Shown: one piece after another, positions 33,277 through 41,983 of the stretch
Numbering within the stretch: position 1 is the stretch's first letter
Layout: the number at the start of each line of letters is the position of its first letter
Assembly (NCBI GenBank): GCA_021286765.1
Contig: JAJTBS010000003.1
Span: forward strand, 248,001 to 312,000
Source: Holophagaceae bacterium
Lineage (GTDB): Bacteria > Acidobacteriota > Holophagae > Holophagales > Holophagaceae
Length of the DNA stretch: 64,000 bases
Direction of reading: 5' to 3'
Program-made: the position numbers and the translations under genes
Notes under the pieces: model-generated
The model's input: only the letters and a program-made list of their open reading frames with translations
What the model was told of the DNA's origin: nothing
Database searches by the model: none

Positions 33277-34383
33277 CTAGGCCTTCGCCGCATCGGCCTC
33301 GGCCTTGACCTTGCGGGCCTCCTCCAGGAAGGCGGGCACGAGATCTTCCTCCCGCACCTTCCGGATGAGCTCCCCCTTGCGGTAGATGAGCCCCTCGCCC
33401 GCGCCTCCCGCCACGCCCAGATCTGCGTCCTTGGCTTCACCGGGGCCATTCACCACGCAGCCCATGACGGCGTAGGTGATGTTCTCGTGGTTGATGGCCT
33501 TCAGGCCTTCTTCGATTTCGTTGGCCACACGGTTGAGGTCGATCTGCACCCGGCCGCAGCTGGGGCAGCTCACCATGCGGAAGCCCCCCGAGCGCAGCGC
33601 CAGGGAGCGCAGCAGCTCGTGGCCCACGCGGCACTCGTCTTCACCATCGCCGGTGAGGGAGACGCGGATGGTATCGCCCAGGCCCTCCGCCAGCAGGATG
33701 CCCATGCCCACGCTGGAGCGGATGGTACCCCCGAAGGGCGTTCCCGCTTCGGTGATGCCGAGGTGGAAGGGGTAGTCGACCTGCTTGGCCAACAGGCGGT
33801 AGGCCTGCACGGTGCGGATCACGTCGCTGGCCTTGAGGCTGATCTTGATGTCCTTGAACCCTTCGCGCTCCAGCACCTCGATGTGGCGCAGGGCACTTTC
33901 CACCATGGCCTCGGGGGTGGCCGTGCCGAACTTGTCCAGCAGGTCCTTCTCGAGGCTGCCGCCATTGACGCCGATGCGGATGGGGATGCCCAGCGAGCCG
34001 GCCTTGTCCACCACGGCCTTCACGCGGTCCTGGCCGCCGATGTTGCCGGGATTGATGCGCAGGCAGGCGGCGCCGCCGTCTGCCGCCACCAGGGCCAGGC
34101 GGTAGTCGAAGTGGATGTCGGCGATGACGGGGATGGGGCTGCGGTCGCAGATCTCGTGGAAGACCTCGCCGGCCTTCTTGGTGGGCACGCTGACCCGCAC
34201 GATCTCGCAGCCGGCATTGGCATAGCCGTAGATCTGGTTGACGGTGGCCTCCACGTCGCGCGTGTCGGTCTTGGTCATGCTCTGGACAGAGATGGGCGCA
34301 TCGCCACCCACGGGCACCTTGCCCACCATGATCTGGCGGGTCTTCCGGCGCGGCGCGAGGGGTTGGGGTTCCTGCTCGGACAT
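33277..34383 (-). CDS. ispG: (E)-4-hydroxy-3-methylbut-2-enyl-diphosphate synthase
   Basis: This 368-residue Fe-S enzyme converts MEcPP to HMBPP in the non-mevalonate isoprenoid pathway. The N-terminal TIM barrel has VSVQSMTKTDTRDVEAT-type sequence (PISVQSMTKTDTRD), and the C-terminal part carries the [4Fe-4S] ligands in CPSCGR and GCVVNGPGEA. Length is that of the two-domain bacterial form. The gene is separated from flgE upstream by a strong hairpin and is followed directly by yidD. Redox partner (ferredoxin or flavodoxin) not in the window. Confidence 0.96.
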   Translation of the reverse strand: MSEQEPQPLAPRRKTRQIMVGKVPVGGDAPISVQSMTKTDTRDVEATVNQIYGYANAGCEIVRVSVPTKKAGEVFHEICDRSPIPVIADIHFDYRLALVAADGGAACLRINPGNIGGQDRVKAVVDKAGSLGIPIRIGVNGGSLEKDLLDKFGTATPEAMVESALRHIEVLEREGFKDIKISLKASDVIRTVQAYRLLAKQVDYPFHLGITEAGTPFGGTIRSSVGMGILLAEGLGDTIRVSLTGDGEDECRVGHELLRSLALRSGGFRMVSCPSCGRVQIDLNRVANEIEEGLKAINHENITYAVMGCVVNGPGEAKDADLGVAGGAGEGLIYRKGELIRKVREEDLVPAFLEEARKVKAEADAAKA

Positions 34384-34429
34384 GGGGCCTCGGTCAAAGA
34401 TCCCATTCTAACCGCCTATCCCCTACGCA

Positions 34430-34455
34430 GCGCGCGGCCCCGGAGGGCCGCGCGC
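34430..34455 (-). terminator. strong hairpin closing the flgB-flgE operon
   Basis: A perfect 11-bp stem GCGCGCGGCCC with its complement closes a 4-base loop that reads UCCG on the transcript of the - strand, a UNCG-type tetraloop with a C-G closing pair. It is 15 bp after the flgE stop and before ispG. No T tract follows. Confidence 0.7.
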
Positions 34456-34470
34456 GGGATCAAGCGGAGG

Positions 34471-35742
34471 CTAGCGCTTGAGGTTCAGGGTTTCCTGCAG
34501 CAGCTCGTCCGTGGTGGTCACGATGCGCGAGTTGGCCTGGTAGCCGCGCTGGCTCACGATGAGCTTCGTGAACTCGCTGGCCACGTCCACGTTGGACAGC
34601 TCGAGGTTGGAACCGAGGATGGCACCGCGGCCGCCCTGATTGGCCAGGCCGATGGTGGGCGCGCCGGAGGCCAGGGTCTGGCTCCAGTGGTTGTTGCCTG
34701 CCTGCTCCAGACCGTTCACGTTGGTGAAGCTCGACACGGCGAGCTGGGCCATCTTGAGGATCTGGCCGTTGGTGAAGGTGCCGGTGATCATGCCGTCCGA
34801 GTCCACCGTCAGGTCGCGCAGGGTGCCGGCCGGGAAGCCATTCGCGGAGCTGCTGACCGTCGTGCTGGCGGAGCTGAGACCCGTGAAGGTCTGGCTGCCG
34901 TCGGCGTTGATGATGTTGAAGGAGATGTTGCTCTGGGCCGCGGCACCACCGGGCCAGGTGATGGTCAGCGCCGTGTTGTCGCCCACCACTGGAGGCGTGG
35001 GGCCGCCATTGAGGGAGTCGATCTTTCCGTTGGCGTTGAAGGTAATCGTTCCCGGCAAGGCCGGTGCGCCCGTGATGACTGCGCCGGCGGGGCCGGCGAT
35101 GTTGTAGGTCCAGTCGTTGCCCGCGCCCTTGGTGTAGGTGATGGTCAGGTTCTGGGAGTTGCCCAGGCTGTCGTAGACCTGGATGGCCGTCTGGAAGGTG
35201 CTGCCGGCGGCGGCGTTGGCGTTCAGGTTGACGCCCAGCGACATGGTGTCGGTGGCCTGGGCGCCCAGGGTCTGGTTGGAGATCTGCACCGGCACCATGG
35301 CCGTGGTGGTGACCACATTGCCGGCCGCATCGCGGTTCCAGCCCATGACGCTGGAGCCATCGCTGGCCACCAGGTAGCCGAGGTTGTCGCGGGTGAAGTT
35401 GCCGGCGCGGCTGAAGACCTGGGTGCCGCTCGGCGTCTGCAGGGTGAAGAAGCCGTTGCCCTGGAGGGCCATGTCGAGGGCGTTGCCCGTGGCCTGGAAG
35501 GAGGACTGGGCGAAGTCCTGGTTCACGGAGTTGGTCTGCACGCCCAGGCCGAACTGGATGGGGTTGCCGTTGCCCTGGGTGGCCGTGGCACCCGCCGAGG
35601 CGAAGATGTCCCGGAAGGTCATGGTGGAGCCCTTGAAGCCGACCGTGTTGATGTTCGACAGGTTGTTGCCAATCACGTTCAGGGCGCTGGCGTTGCTGGA
35701 GAGGCCGGAGAGGCCGGAGTAGAAGGCGGAGTAGAGGCTCAT
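34471..35742 (-). CDS. flgE: flagellar hook protein FlgE
   Basis: This 423-residue protein forms the universal joint of the flagellum. The N-terminal rod-type motif (SLYSAFYSGLSGLSSNASAL, then NNLSNINTVGFKGS) and the C-terminal helix (SEFTKLIVSQRGYQANSRIV) are typical of axial proteins. The middle is Ser/Thr/Asn/Gly-rich, as in hook domains. It is the last gene of the operon and follows flgD by 47 bp. A strong hairpin follows. The Flg_bb and FlgE domains are clear; FlgF/FlgG are ruled out by size and by its place after flgD. Confidence 0.96.
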   Translation of the reverse strand: MSLYSAFYSGLSGLSSNASALNVIGNNLSNINTVGFKGSTMTFRDIFASAGATATQGNGNPIQFGLGVQTNSVNQDFAQSSFQATGNALDMALQGNGFFTLQTPSGTQVFSRAGNFTRDNLGYLVASDGSSVMGWNRDAAGNVVTTTAMVPVQISNQTLGAQATDTMSLGVNLNANAAAGSTFQTAIQVYDSLGNSQNLTITYTKGAGNDWTYNIAGPAGAVITGAPALPGTITFNANGKIDSLNGGPTPPVVGDNTALTITWPGGAAAQSNISFNIINADGSQTFTGLSSASTTVSSSANGFPAGTLRDLTVDSDGMITGTFTNGQILKMAQLAVSSFTNVNGLEQAGNNHWSQTLASGAPTIGLANQGGRGAILGSNLELSNVDVASEFTKLIVSQRGYQANSRIVTTTDELLQETLNLKR

Positions 35743-35789
35743 GGGTGGCTCCTTGGGGGTTTGGGGCAGGGGTGGGATGGAAGGGGTGG

Positions 35790-36449
35790 CTAGGCGGTGA
35801 TTTCGAGGACGTCGGACAGGGAGAACACATTGCCTCCGGAGGCCAGGTAGATGCCGCCGTTGCTGAAGGTCACGGCGTCGACCTTCATGCTCAGGCTGGT
35901 ACGGAAGGTGGCAGGTTTGCCATCGTCGCCGGTGGCGCTCACCTCGACCTTGTAGGGGCCATCCGGCAGCGCGTTGCCGGCCGCATCCTTGCCATCCCAG
36001 GCCATGGCGCTGAGGCCGCGGTTGAGGTGGCCCTGGGGCAGCGTGGCCACGACCTTCCCGTTGGCATCTTTCACGGTCAGGGTCACGTTCGCGGCGCTGC
36101 CCAGCTCGATGTTCATGCTGGCGGCGCCGGCCTTGAGGTTGAAGCCTGAGCCGTCCACCTTCACGGTCTTGCCCACCAGCCCGGCGGTCTGGGCCTGGAA
36201 GAGGCCGGCCGTCTGGGTCTGGAGGCCCGTCAGCAGGCTGTTGGTCTGCTGGGCCTGCTCAAGGCTGGAGAAGCTGGTCAGCTGCTGCACCATCTGGTTC
36301 GGGTCCTGCCCCTCGCCAGTCGGATCCTGGTTCTGGAGCTGGGCCACGAGCAGCTTGAGGAAGCCGTCCTTGTCCAGGGCGTTCTTCGCGGTGCTGGTCG
36401 ATGCTGAGGTGGTGATGGGCGCGGTCGTGGTGATCATGCCGGTTTGCAT
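35790..36449 (-). CDS. flgD: flagellar hook capping protein FlgD
   Basis: This 219-residue scaffold caps the growing hook. The N-terminal FlgD motif is clear (FLKLLVAQLQNQDPTG, then MVQQLTSFSSLEQAQQ), followed by a Tudor/FnIII-like C-terminal part with AMAWDGKDAAGNALPDGPY, which is the FLGD_Ig signature. Position between fliK and flgE on the same strand fits. The ATG at 36449 is used; an internal ATG four codons later (MITTTAP) is possible. Confidence 0.95.
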   Translation of the reverse strand: MQTGMITTTAPITTSASTSTAKNALDKDGFLKLLVAQLQNQDPTGEGQDPNQMVQQLTSFSSLEQAQQTNSLLTGLQTQTAGLFQAQTAGLVGKTVKVDGSGFNLKAGAASMNIELGSAANVTLTVKDANGKVVATLPQGHLNRGLSAMAWDGKDAAGNALPDGPYKVEVSATGDDGKPATFRTSLSMKVDAVTFSNGGIYLASGGNVFSLSDVLEITA

Positions 36450-36489
36450 GGGGACCTCCAGGGGAAGTGCAGAACAGGAAGCGTGCCGA

Positions 36490-39400
36490 TCATGCGTAGA
36501 GCTCGACGTGGTGCGGGTTCAGGATGGAGGGCGCGGAGATCGCGGGCGATTCTTGCCGGGCGATGAGCGGCTCTGGAACGCCAGGCTCGCGGAGGGTTGG
36601 GACGGCAGGTGACTCCTGGAAGGGGCGGTGGCCCTGCTGGAGATCAAAGCTGCCCAACTGGAGACCCTGGTCGCGCAGGGCCTGCTCCAAGTGGGGACGA
36701 CCTTCGCGAACCACCTGCACCGAGGCGGGCTCGGTGATCCAGAGGCGGGCATGCACCTCACCGCCATCCACCTTCAGGTGGATCGTCACCTGGCCCAGAG
36801 ACTCCGGATGGAGTTGCAGCTGGGCCTCCTGACTGCCTCCCTTCAGCATCCAGCGCAGTCCGGTTTCCACCTGGGCCACAGGAGCCGGGGGCGGCGCGAT
36901 GGGGGTCGAGGGGGGTAGGGCAGGAGCGGCAGCTTCGGAGCCATGGGCCCGGGGCAGGGAGGTGATGGCCGCCAGGGGGGATCCATCCAGGGTCTGGGGA
37001 AGGGACGGGTGCGGCTGGGCATCACGCGGGCCCGCCGGCCTCTCCAGCGCCGTCTGGAGGGCCTCCGGAAGCTCTGCTGGCGCGGTGCCGCCCACGGGCG
37101 CAGGGAACTCCGGCTGCACGGCAGAAACCAGGGGCGAGGCCAGGGGATTCGGGATCGATCTGGGTGAGTGCGAGGGGGGCTCGATCGACAGGGGAAGCTT
37201 CGAGTCGGAGGCGAGAGCCTTGGGGGTCGGCGGCTCCATCGGGAGCGTCCCCTTCGCGGGCCGGTCCATTTCATCCTCCCGGAGGGCGAGTTCGCGGTGG
37301 GTCTCGGCTTCTGGCTGACCGACGGGAACCCTGTCTGCCTTCGGGTTCCTCTGACCCTCGCCTGCCCGCACCATCGCGGGATTGAGGCTGACGGAATCGA
37401 TGTGGGGGGTGGGCTCCGCGGCAGCCGGCGCAGACTCGTCAGGGGCGTTCAGGGCCGTGCCCGTCTTCGTCTGTCCAGGGCCTTCAGGCGCTGCCTGGGG
37501 CACCAGGGGAAGGCCCATGGGATCGTGCTGGGGCGCAGGCGGGGCGACCGCAGGCGTGAAGGCACTTGGGGTGGGCAGGGCCGCATTGGGCTTCACCGGG
37601 GCCTGACCATCAGGCGCCGCCTTGGGAGCGATCGGGAGGCCCATGGGATCGGGCTGGGGCGCAGGCGGGGCCGCGGCAGGCGTGAAGGCACTCGGGGTGG
37701 GCAGGGCCGCGTTGGGCTTCACCGGGGTCTGACCTTCAGGCGCAGCTTTGGGAGCGATCGGGAGGCCCATGGGATCGGGCAGGGGCGCAGGCGGGGCCGC
37801 CTCAGGCTTCACTGGGGCCTGACCTTCAGGCGCTGCTTTGGGAGCGACCGGAGGTCCCATGGGATCGGGCAGGGGCGCAGGCGGGGCCGCGGCAGGCGTG
37901 AAGGCACTTGGGATGGGCAGGGCTGCATCAAGCTTCGCTGGGGCCTGACCTTCAGGCGCTGCTTTGGGAGCGACCGGAGGTCCCATGGGATCGGGCAGGG
38001 GCGCAGGCGGGGCCGCGGCAGGCGTGAAGGCACTTGGGATGGGCAGGGCTGCATCAAGCTTCACCGGGGCCTGACCTTCAGGTGCCGCTTTGGGAGCGGC
38101 GGGGAGGCCCATGGGATCGGGCTGGGGCGCAGGCGGGGCGACCGCAGGCGTGAAGGCGCTCGGGATGGGCAGGGCCGCGTTGGGCTTCACCGGTGCCTGA
38201 CCTTCAGGCGCCGCTTTGGGAGCGACCGGGAGGCCCCTGGGGTCGTGCTGGGGTGTCGTCGGGGCGACCGCAGGCGTGAAAGCACTCGGGGCGGGCAGGG
38301 CCGCCTCAAGCTTCACCGGAGCCTGACCTTCAGGCGCTGCTTTGGGAGCCTCCGGAAGGCCCATGGGATCGGGCTGGGGCGCAGGCGGGGCGACCGCAGG
38401 CGTGAATGCACTCGGGGTGGGCAGGGCCGCCTCAGGCTTCACCGGGGCCTGACCCTCAGGCGCCGCTTTGGGAGCAACCGGAAGGCCCATGGGATCGGGC
38501 TGGGGCGCAGGCGGGGCGACCGCAGGCGTGAAGGCACTCGGGGTGGGCAGGGCCGCCTCAAGCTTCGCCGGAGCATGACCTTCGGGTGCCGCTTTGGGAG
38601 CGACCGGGAGGCTCCTGGGATCGAGCTGGGGCGCAGGTGAGGCCGCGGCAGGCGCGAAGGCACTCGGGGTGGGCAGGGCCGCGTTGGGCTTCACCGGGGC
38701 CTGACCTTCAGGCGCCGCCTTGGGAGCGATCGGGAGGCCCATGGGATCGGGCTGGGGCGCAGGCGGGGTGGCGGCGGGCACGAGGGCACTGGGGGTGGGC
38801 AGGGCCGCCTCGGACCTCGCCTGCTCATGGCCTTCGGGCAAGGTTCCGGGGTTTGATGGGACGACGACTTGCTCGGCAGGCAGGCCTGAATGAGGCCGTG
38901 CAACGAAGGAGGGCGGAACCTGGGCTGTTTCTGCCGATGCTTCCCGGGCCGCGCTCCTCCTGGCCTTGGAAGCGACGGGAAGGCCCGTCGGGAGGCCTTG
39001 CCTGTCAGGCGGGGCCGAGGATCCGGTGGCGGTGGGGAGGGGAAGCGGGACCGCCGGTGCTTCATCTGGGATGGGAGTGGATCCGGCCTGCGAAACCTCT
39101 GGCACCGGGAGGTGAGATGGGGGGGCCACGGCTTCCGGGCCGCGGGGAACAGGGGCGTCCACGGGATTCGTTCCTGCTGGGCTCGCATCGGCCTGGGTGT
39201 GGGAGTCCCCAGGAGCTGGCCGCCGAGTGGTGGGCGGGCGCGGGGCGTGCGCGCCGGGGGCCGCGGCGATCCGGGTCTCCCGAGGCAGGGAGGTGGCGGG
39301 GCCGGAGGGCTCTGGCGATCCTTCAGCCGCCTCGCCTTGTCCTTTCTCGGGGGTTTCCGCGGGAGCCTCTGCCGTCCCCGCCGGGGACGGTGGCTGGAGG

Positions 39401-39519
39401 TACTGGGCCATCAGCCCGGAAAACGGGCTTGGGGAAGCCTCGCCGCCCTTGGCTTCCGGCCGGTCCGCCACCTGGCGGTCGGGGACCGGCAGTACGGATA
39501 TTCCACTGACCTGCGCCAT
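36490..39519 (-). CDS. fliK: flagellar hook-length control protein FliK with an expanded repeat region
   Basis: This 1,009-residue protein is about 2.5 times longer than Salmonella FliK. The N-terminal 25 residues and the C-terminal FliK/Flg_hook domain (about 880-965; HPESLGQVTIHLKVDGG, ARLWITEPASVQVVREGRP, LEQALRDQGLQLGSFDLQQG) fit the family. Between them lies a disordered Pro/Ala-rich ruler with nine 42-residue repeats plus one 30-residue copy (residues 260-667), consensus of the type MGLPVAPKAAPEGQAPVKPE. The C-terminal domain should switch export specificity; ruler length sets hook length. A Pro/Ala repeat array is compatible with that role. It sits between the MotE-like gene and flgD. 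Confidence 0.93.
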   Translation of the reverse strand: MAQVSGISVLPVPDRQVADRPEAKGGEASPSPFSGLMAQYLQPPSPAGTAEAPAETPEKGQGEAAEGSPEPSGPATSLPRETRIAAAPGAHAPRPPTTRRPAPGDSHTQADASPAGTNPVDAPVPRGPEAVAPPSHLPVPEVSQAGSTPIPDEAPAVPLPLPTATGSSAPPDRQGLPTGLPVASKARRSAAREASAETAQVPPSFVARPHSGLPAEQVVVPSNPGTLPEGHEQARSEAALPTPSALVPAATPPAPQPDPMGLPIAPKAAPEGQAPVKPNAALPTPSAFAPAAASPAPQLDPRSLPVAPKAAPEGHAPAKLEAALPTPSAFTPAVAPPAPQPDPMGLPVAPKAAPEGQAPVKPEAALPTPSAFTPAVAPPAPQPDPMGLPEAPKAAPEGQAPVKLEAALPAPSAFTPAVAPTTPQHDPRGLPVAPKAAPEGQAPVKPNAALPIPSAFTPAVAPPAPQPDPMGLPAAPKAAPEGQAPVKLDAALPIPSAFTPAAAPPAPLPDPMGPPVAPKAAPEGQAPAKLDAALPIPSAFTPAAAPPAPLPDPMGPPVAPKAAPEGQAPVKPEAAPPAPLPDPMGLPIAPKAAPEGQTPVKPNAALPTPSAFTPAAAPPAPQPDPMGLPIAPKAAPDGQAPVKPNAALPTPSAFTPAVAPPAPQHDPMGLPLVPQAAPEGPGQTKTGTALNAPDESAPAAAEPTPHIDSVSLNPAMVRAGEGQRNPKADRVPVGQPEAETHRELALREDEMDRPAKGTLPMEPPTPKALASDSKLPLSIEPPSHSPRSIPNPLASPLVSAVQPEFPAPVGGTAPAELPEALQTALERPAGPRDAQPHPSLPQTLDGSPLAAITSLPRAHGSEAAAPALPPSTPIAPPPAPVAQVETGLRWMLKGGSQEAQLQLHPESLGQVTIHLKVDGGEVHARLWITEPASVQVVREGRPHLEQALRDQGLQLGSFDLQQGHRPFQESPAVPTLREPGVPEPLIARQESPAISAPSILNPHHVELYA
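37519..38742. repeat. 126-bp coding minisatellite inside fliK
   Basis: Ten tandem copies fill 1,224 bp exactly: nine of 126 bp and one of 90 bp (37771-37860) that lacks 36 bp in its middle. Units start with MG(L/P)P or RSLP/RGLP and end in P-x-P-DP. Copy-to-copy differences are mostly single bases, so copies are recent. Degenerate partial units flank both ends. Every length change keeps frame. Confidence 0.95.
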
Positions 39520-39605
39520 GGCCGCCTCGGTTCCGGGTCATCCGGACGAGGTCCAAGCGCCAGGACCGTGCCGTGGGCATTGGGCAGAAAGGGACTATCG
39601 AGCCC

Positions 39606-40157
39606 CTAGGCGCCGGTGGCCGTGTCCTTCGGGCGGGACATCCCCACGCGCTCGGACAGGCGGCCCGCCAGCTTGGCGTCCAGGGGGGCCAGCTGGTCCA
39701 TGAGCTTGCCCGCCTTTTTCGGCGTCATGCCGGCCAGGAGGGCCACGGCGACTTCCAGGTTCTGTCCCGCGAGCTCCTTCATGGCCTGGGCGCCGGCAGC
39801 GGGGTCCATGGCCTCGTAGGTTCGGATGATCTGGGGATCGATCTCGGGGCGCACCTTCAGGTTCGCCACCTTGGCCAGGGCTTCCTGGACGGCCTTTTCC
39901 CGGGCCGCCAGATCGCCACGATCCTTGTCCAGGGTGGCCTGCAGGGTGGTGAGGCGCTGTTCCAGCTGGCGCAGCTCAGCCTCCTTCTGGGCAATGGCCT
40001 TTTCGCGGTTCTGCAGCTGGGAGGCCAGTTCGGCGACCTTGACGCCCTCGGCCAGGGCGGCCTTGGGCTCGCCCTTCGGTTCCTGGGCCGACAGCCAGAG
40101 CACGCCCGCGGACAGCGCGACGGGCGCCGAGATCCAAAGCAGGAAGCGTGCGTTCAT
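39606..40157 (-). CDS. MotE-like flagellar protein (MgtE-N-type domain)
   Basis: This 183-residue protein has an N-terminal signal/anchor helix (about 5-24), a coiled coil (about 45-95; QNREKAIAQKEAELRQLEQRLTTL), and a C-terminal MgtE intracellular-domain-like helical motif (IIRTYEAMDPAAGAQAMKEL ... AGMTPKKAGKLMDQL). Proteins of this plan between fliJ and fliK are described as MotE-like chaperones of the motor or periplasmic assembly factors. It follows fliJ by 15 bp. The assignment to MotE is by layout and position; sequence identity was not tested. Confidence 0.8.
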   Translation of the reverse strand: MNARFLLWISAPVALSAGVLWLSAQEPKGEPKAALAEGVKVAELASQLQNREKAIAQKEAELRQLEQRLTTLQATLDKDRGDLAAREKAVQEALAKVANLKVRPEIDPQIIRTYEAMDPAAGAQAMKELAGQNLEVAVALLAGMTPKKAGKLMDQLAPLDAKLAGRLSERVGMSRPKDTATGA

Positions 40158-40172
40158 GGGGACTCCTCAGGG

Positions 40173-40622
40173 CTAGGCACTCTGCCGGTGATGTCGGAGA
40201 ACGGCGAGCTCATCCATCTCCAGGGCCTCGCGCAGCTGCTGCTCCCGCTCATGCTGGAGGGCGCGGCGCTCCTTGAGGCGCACGAGCATGAGGTGGTCCC
40301 GGTGGGCGTGGGTCAGAGCTTCCCGCGCGGCGGCCACCTGGGCCGAGGCCTGGCGGAGCCGCTCGTAGCCCTCAAGCTGGCGGCGCTCCAGCACCACCAG
40401 GAAGCGCTCCCCGGCGCGCCAGAGCTCCAGGTCTAGCACCTGGCCTGCGGCGAGGCGGCGGGACTCGAAGATGGTCAGGCGTTGCGCCTCCAGAGCCTCA
40501 AGGTAGGCACGTACCTCGTGTTCCGCCTGGATGGCCCGGGCCAGGCCACGCTCTGCCTCCCGCTCCAGGGCCTCCCGCAGCTTGCGCACGGGCTCGAGGC
40601 GGAAATGGAAGCGGGCGGCCAT
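40173..40622 (-). CDS. fliJ: flagellar export chaperone/ATPase stalk protein FliJ
   Basis: This 149-residue protein is a long antiparallel coiled coil, as expected for FliJ, which inserts in the FliI hexamer pore and links it to FlhA. It is rich in Arg, Glu, Leu and Ala, starts RFHFRLEPVRKLREALERE and has no other motif. Its ATG overlaps the fliI stop (ATGA), so translation is coupled. FliJ sequences vary greatly; position between fliI and the MotE-like gene is the main support. Confidence 0.9.
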   Translation of the reverse strand: MAARFHFRLEPVRKLREALEREAERGLARAIQAEHEVRAYLEALEAQRLTIFESRRLAAGQVLDLELWRAGERFLVVLERRQLEGYERLRQASAQVAAAREALTHAHRDHLMLVRLKERRALQHEREQQLREALEMDELAVLRHHRQSA

Positions 40623-41983
40623 CAGCTACGGCCCTTCAGGAAGGGGGCGAGATCGATGCCAAAGATCTGCCCCATGGCCAGCATGGCCTGGCGATGGTCG
40701 GAGCTTTCGGCCGTCGCCTGGCGGAGGAAGGACTGGATGGCCGGCTGGAACTGGATGGCCTGGTCGATGGCCGTGCTGGAGCCTTTGGTGTAGGCGCCGA
40801 TCTGGATGAGATCCTCGGCGTCCTGGTAGGTGGCCATGAGGTCCCGCAGCTTGCTGGCCAGCTGCTTCTGTTCGGGGGGCGCCAGGGCGCTGAAGAGGCG
40901 GGAGAGGCTGGCCAGAACATCGATGGCGGGGAAGTGGTTCTTGGAGGCCAGCTTGCGGGAGAGCACCACATGGCCGTCCAGAATGCCGCGCACGGAGTCA
41001 CTGATGGGCTCGTTCATATCGTCGCCCTCCACCAGCACCGTGTAGATGCCCGTGATGGAGCCCATGCCCTCGAAGGTGCCGGCGCGCTCCATGAGTCGGG
41101 GCAGCAAGGCGAAGACCGAGGGCGTGTAGCCCCGGGAGCTGGGCGGTTCGCCGGCGCTGAGGCCCACCTCGCGCTGGGCCATGGCGAAGCGGGTGACGCT
41201 GTCCATCATCAGGAGCACATCCTTGCCCTGGCGCATGAAGTACTCGGCCACGGTGGTTCCGGCCATGGCGCAGCGCAGGCGCAGGAGGGGACTCTGGTCG
41301 CTGGTGGAGACCACCACCACGCTGCGCTTCAGGCCCTCCTCGCCCAGGTCGTTCTCGATGAACTCGCGCAGCTCGCGGCCCCGCTCGCCGACCAGCGTGA
41401 TCACGTTCACTTCCGCCGAGGTGTTGCGGGCCACCATGCCCAGGAGCGTGGACTTGCCCACGCCGGACCCCGAGAAGATACCCACGCGCTGACCCTTGCC
41501 CAGGGTGAGCAGGCCGTCCACGGCCCGCACGCCGGTGGACAGGATCTGATCGATGCGCTTCCGCCGCATCGGATTGGGCGGCGGACCCTGCAGGGGCATG
41601 TGGGCGGTGGCTTCAATGGGCGGACCGCCATCGAGGGGGCGCCCCAGGGGATCGATGACGCGGCCGAGAAGCGCCTCCGCCAGGGGCAGCTCCGACTGGT
41701 GGCCGGTGCCCTCGACCCAGAGACCCGGGCGGATGCCCTCAGTCTCCTCGATGGGCATGAGCAGGACGCGCTGGCCCGAGAAACCCACGACCTCCGCATG
41801 GACGAGGCGGGGCCGCCCCGCCGCGTCCGAGGCGTGGATCAGCATCTGCTCACCCACGGAACAGTCGGGCCCGCTCGATTCCACCACCAGGCCCACGACC
41901 TTGGTGACCCGCCCCATCCAGTCGCCCTTGGGCAACCCGCGCAGGCGGGTCGCGAGGCTGGCGAGGTCCACGGCGGAGCTCAC
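40622..41983 (-). CDS. fliI: flagellum-specific ATPase FliI
   Basis: This 453-residue ATPase energises flagellar type III export and resembles the F1 beta subunit. Walker A is GSGVGKST (about residue 170), Walker B lies in VLLMMDSVTRFA, and the DTxxRxxxAx-type segment SAGEPPSSRGYTPSVF is present. The catalytic Glu is in VGERGRE. Its start overlaps the fliH stop, and its stop overlaps the fliJ start (both ATGA), so the three form a tightly coupled block. Confidence 0.97.
   Translation of the reverse strand: MSSAVDLASLATRLRGLPKGDWMGRVTKVVGLVVESSGPDCSVGEQMLIHASDAAGRPRLVHAEVVGFSGQRVLLMPIEETEGIRPGLWVEGTGHQSELPLAEALLGRVIDPLGRPLDGGPPIEATAHMPLQGPPPNPMRRKRIDQILSTGVRAVDGLLTLGKGQRVGIFSGSGVGKSTLLGMVARNTSAEVNVITLVGERGRELREFIENDLGEEGLKRSVVVVSTSDQSPLLRLRCAMAGTTVAEYFMRQGKDVLLMMDSVTRFAMAQREVGLSAGEPPSSRGYTPSVFALLPRLMERAGTFEGMGSITGIYTVLVEGDDMNEPISDSVRGILDGHVVLSRKLASKNHFPAIDVLASLSRLFSALAPPEQKQLASKLRDLMATYQDAEDLIQIGAYTKGSSTAIDQAIQFQPAIQSFLRQATAESSDHRQAMLAMGQIFGIDLAPFLKGRS

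Noticed and set aside
37168-38640. 490-codon open frame on + across the fliK repeats
   Set aside because: The repeat lacks stops in this frame, so any antisense frame stays open. Arg/Gly-rich product, no start signal. FliK on the - strand has recognisable ends.
37519-38742. Repeat array considered as CRISPR
   Set aside because: The copies are contiguous, 126 bp long, without unique spacers, and code in frame within FliK.
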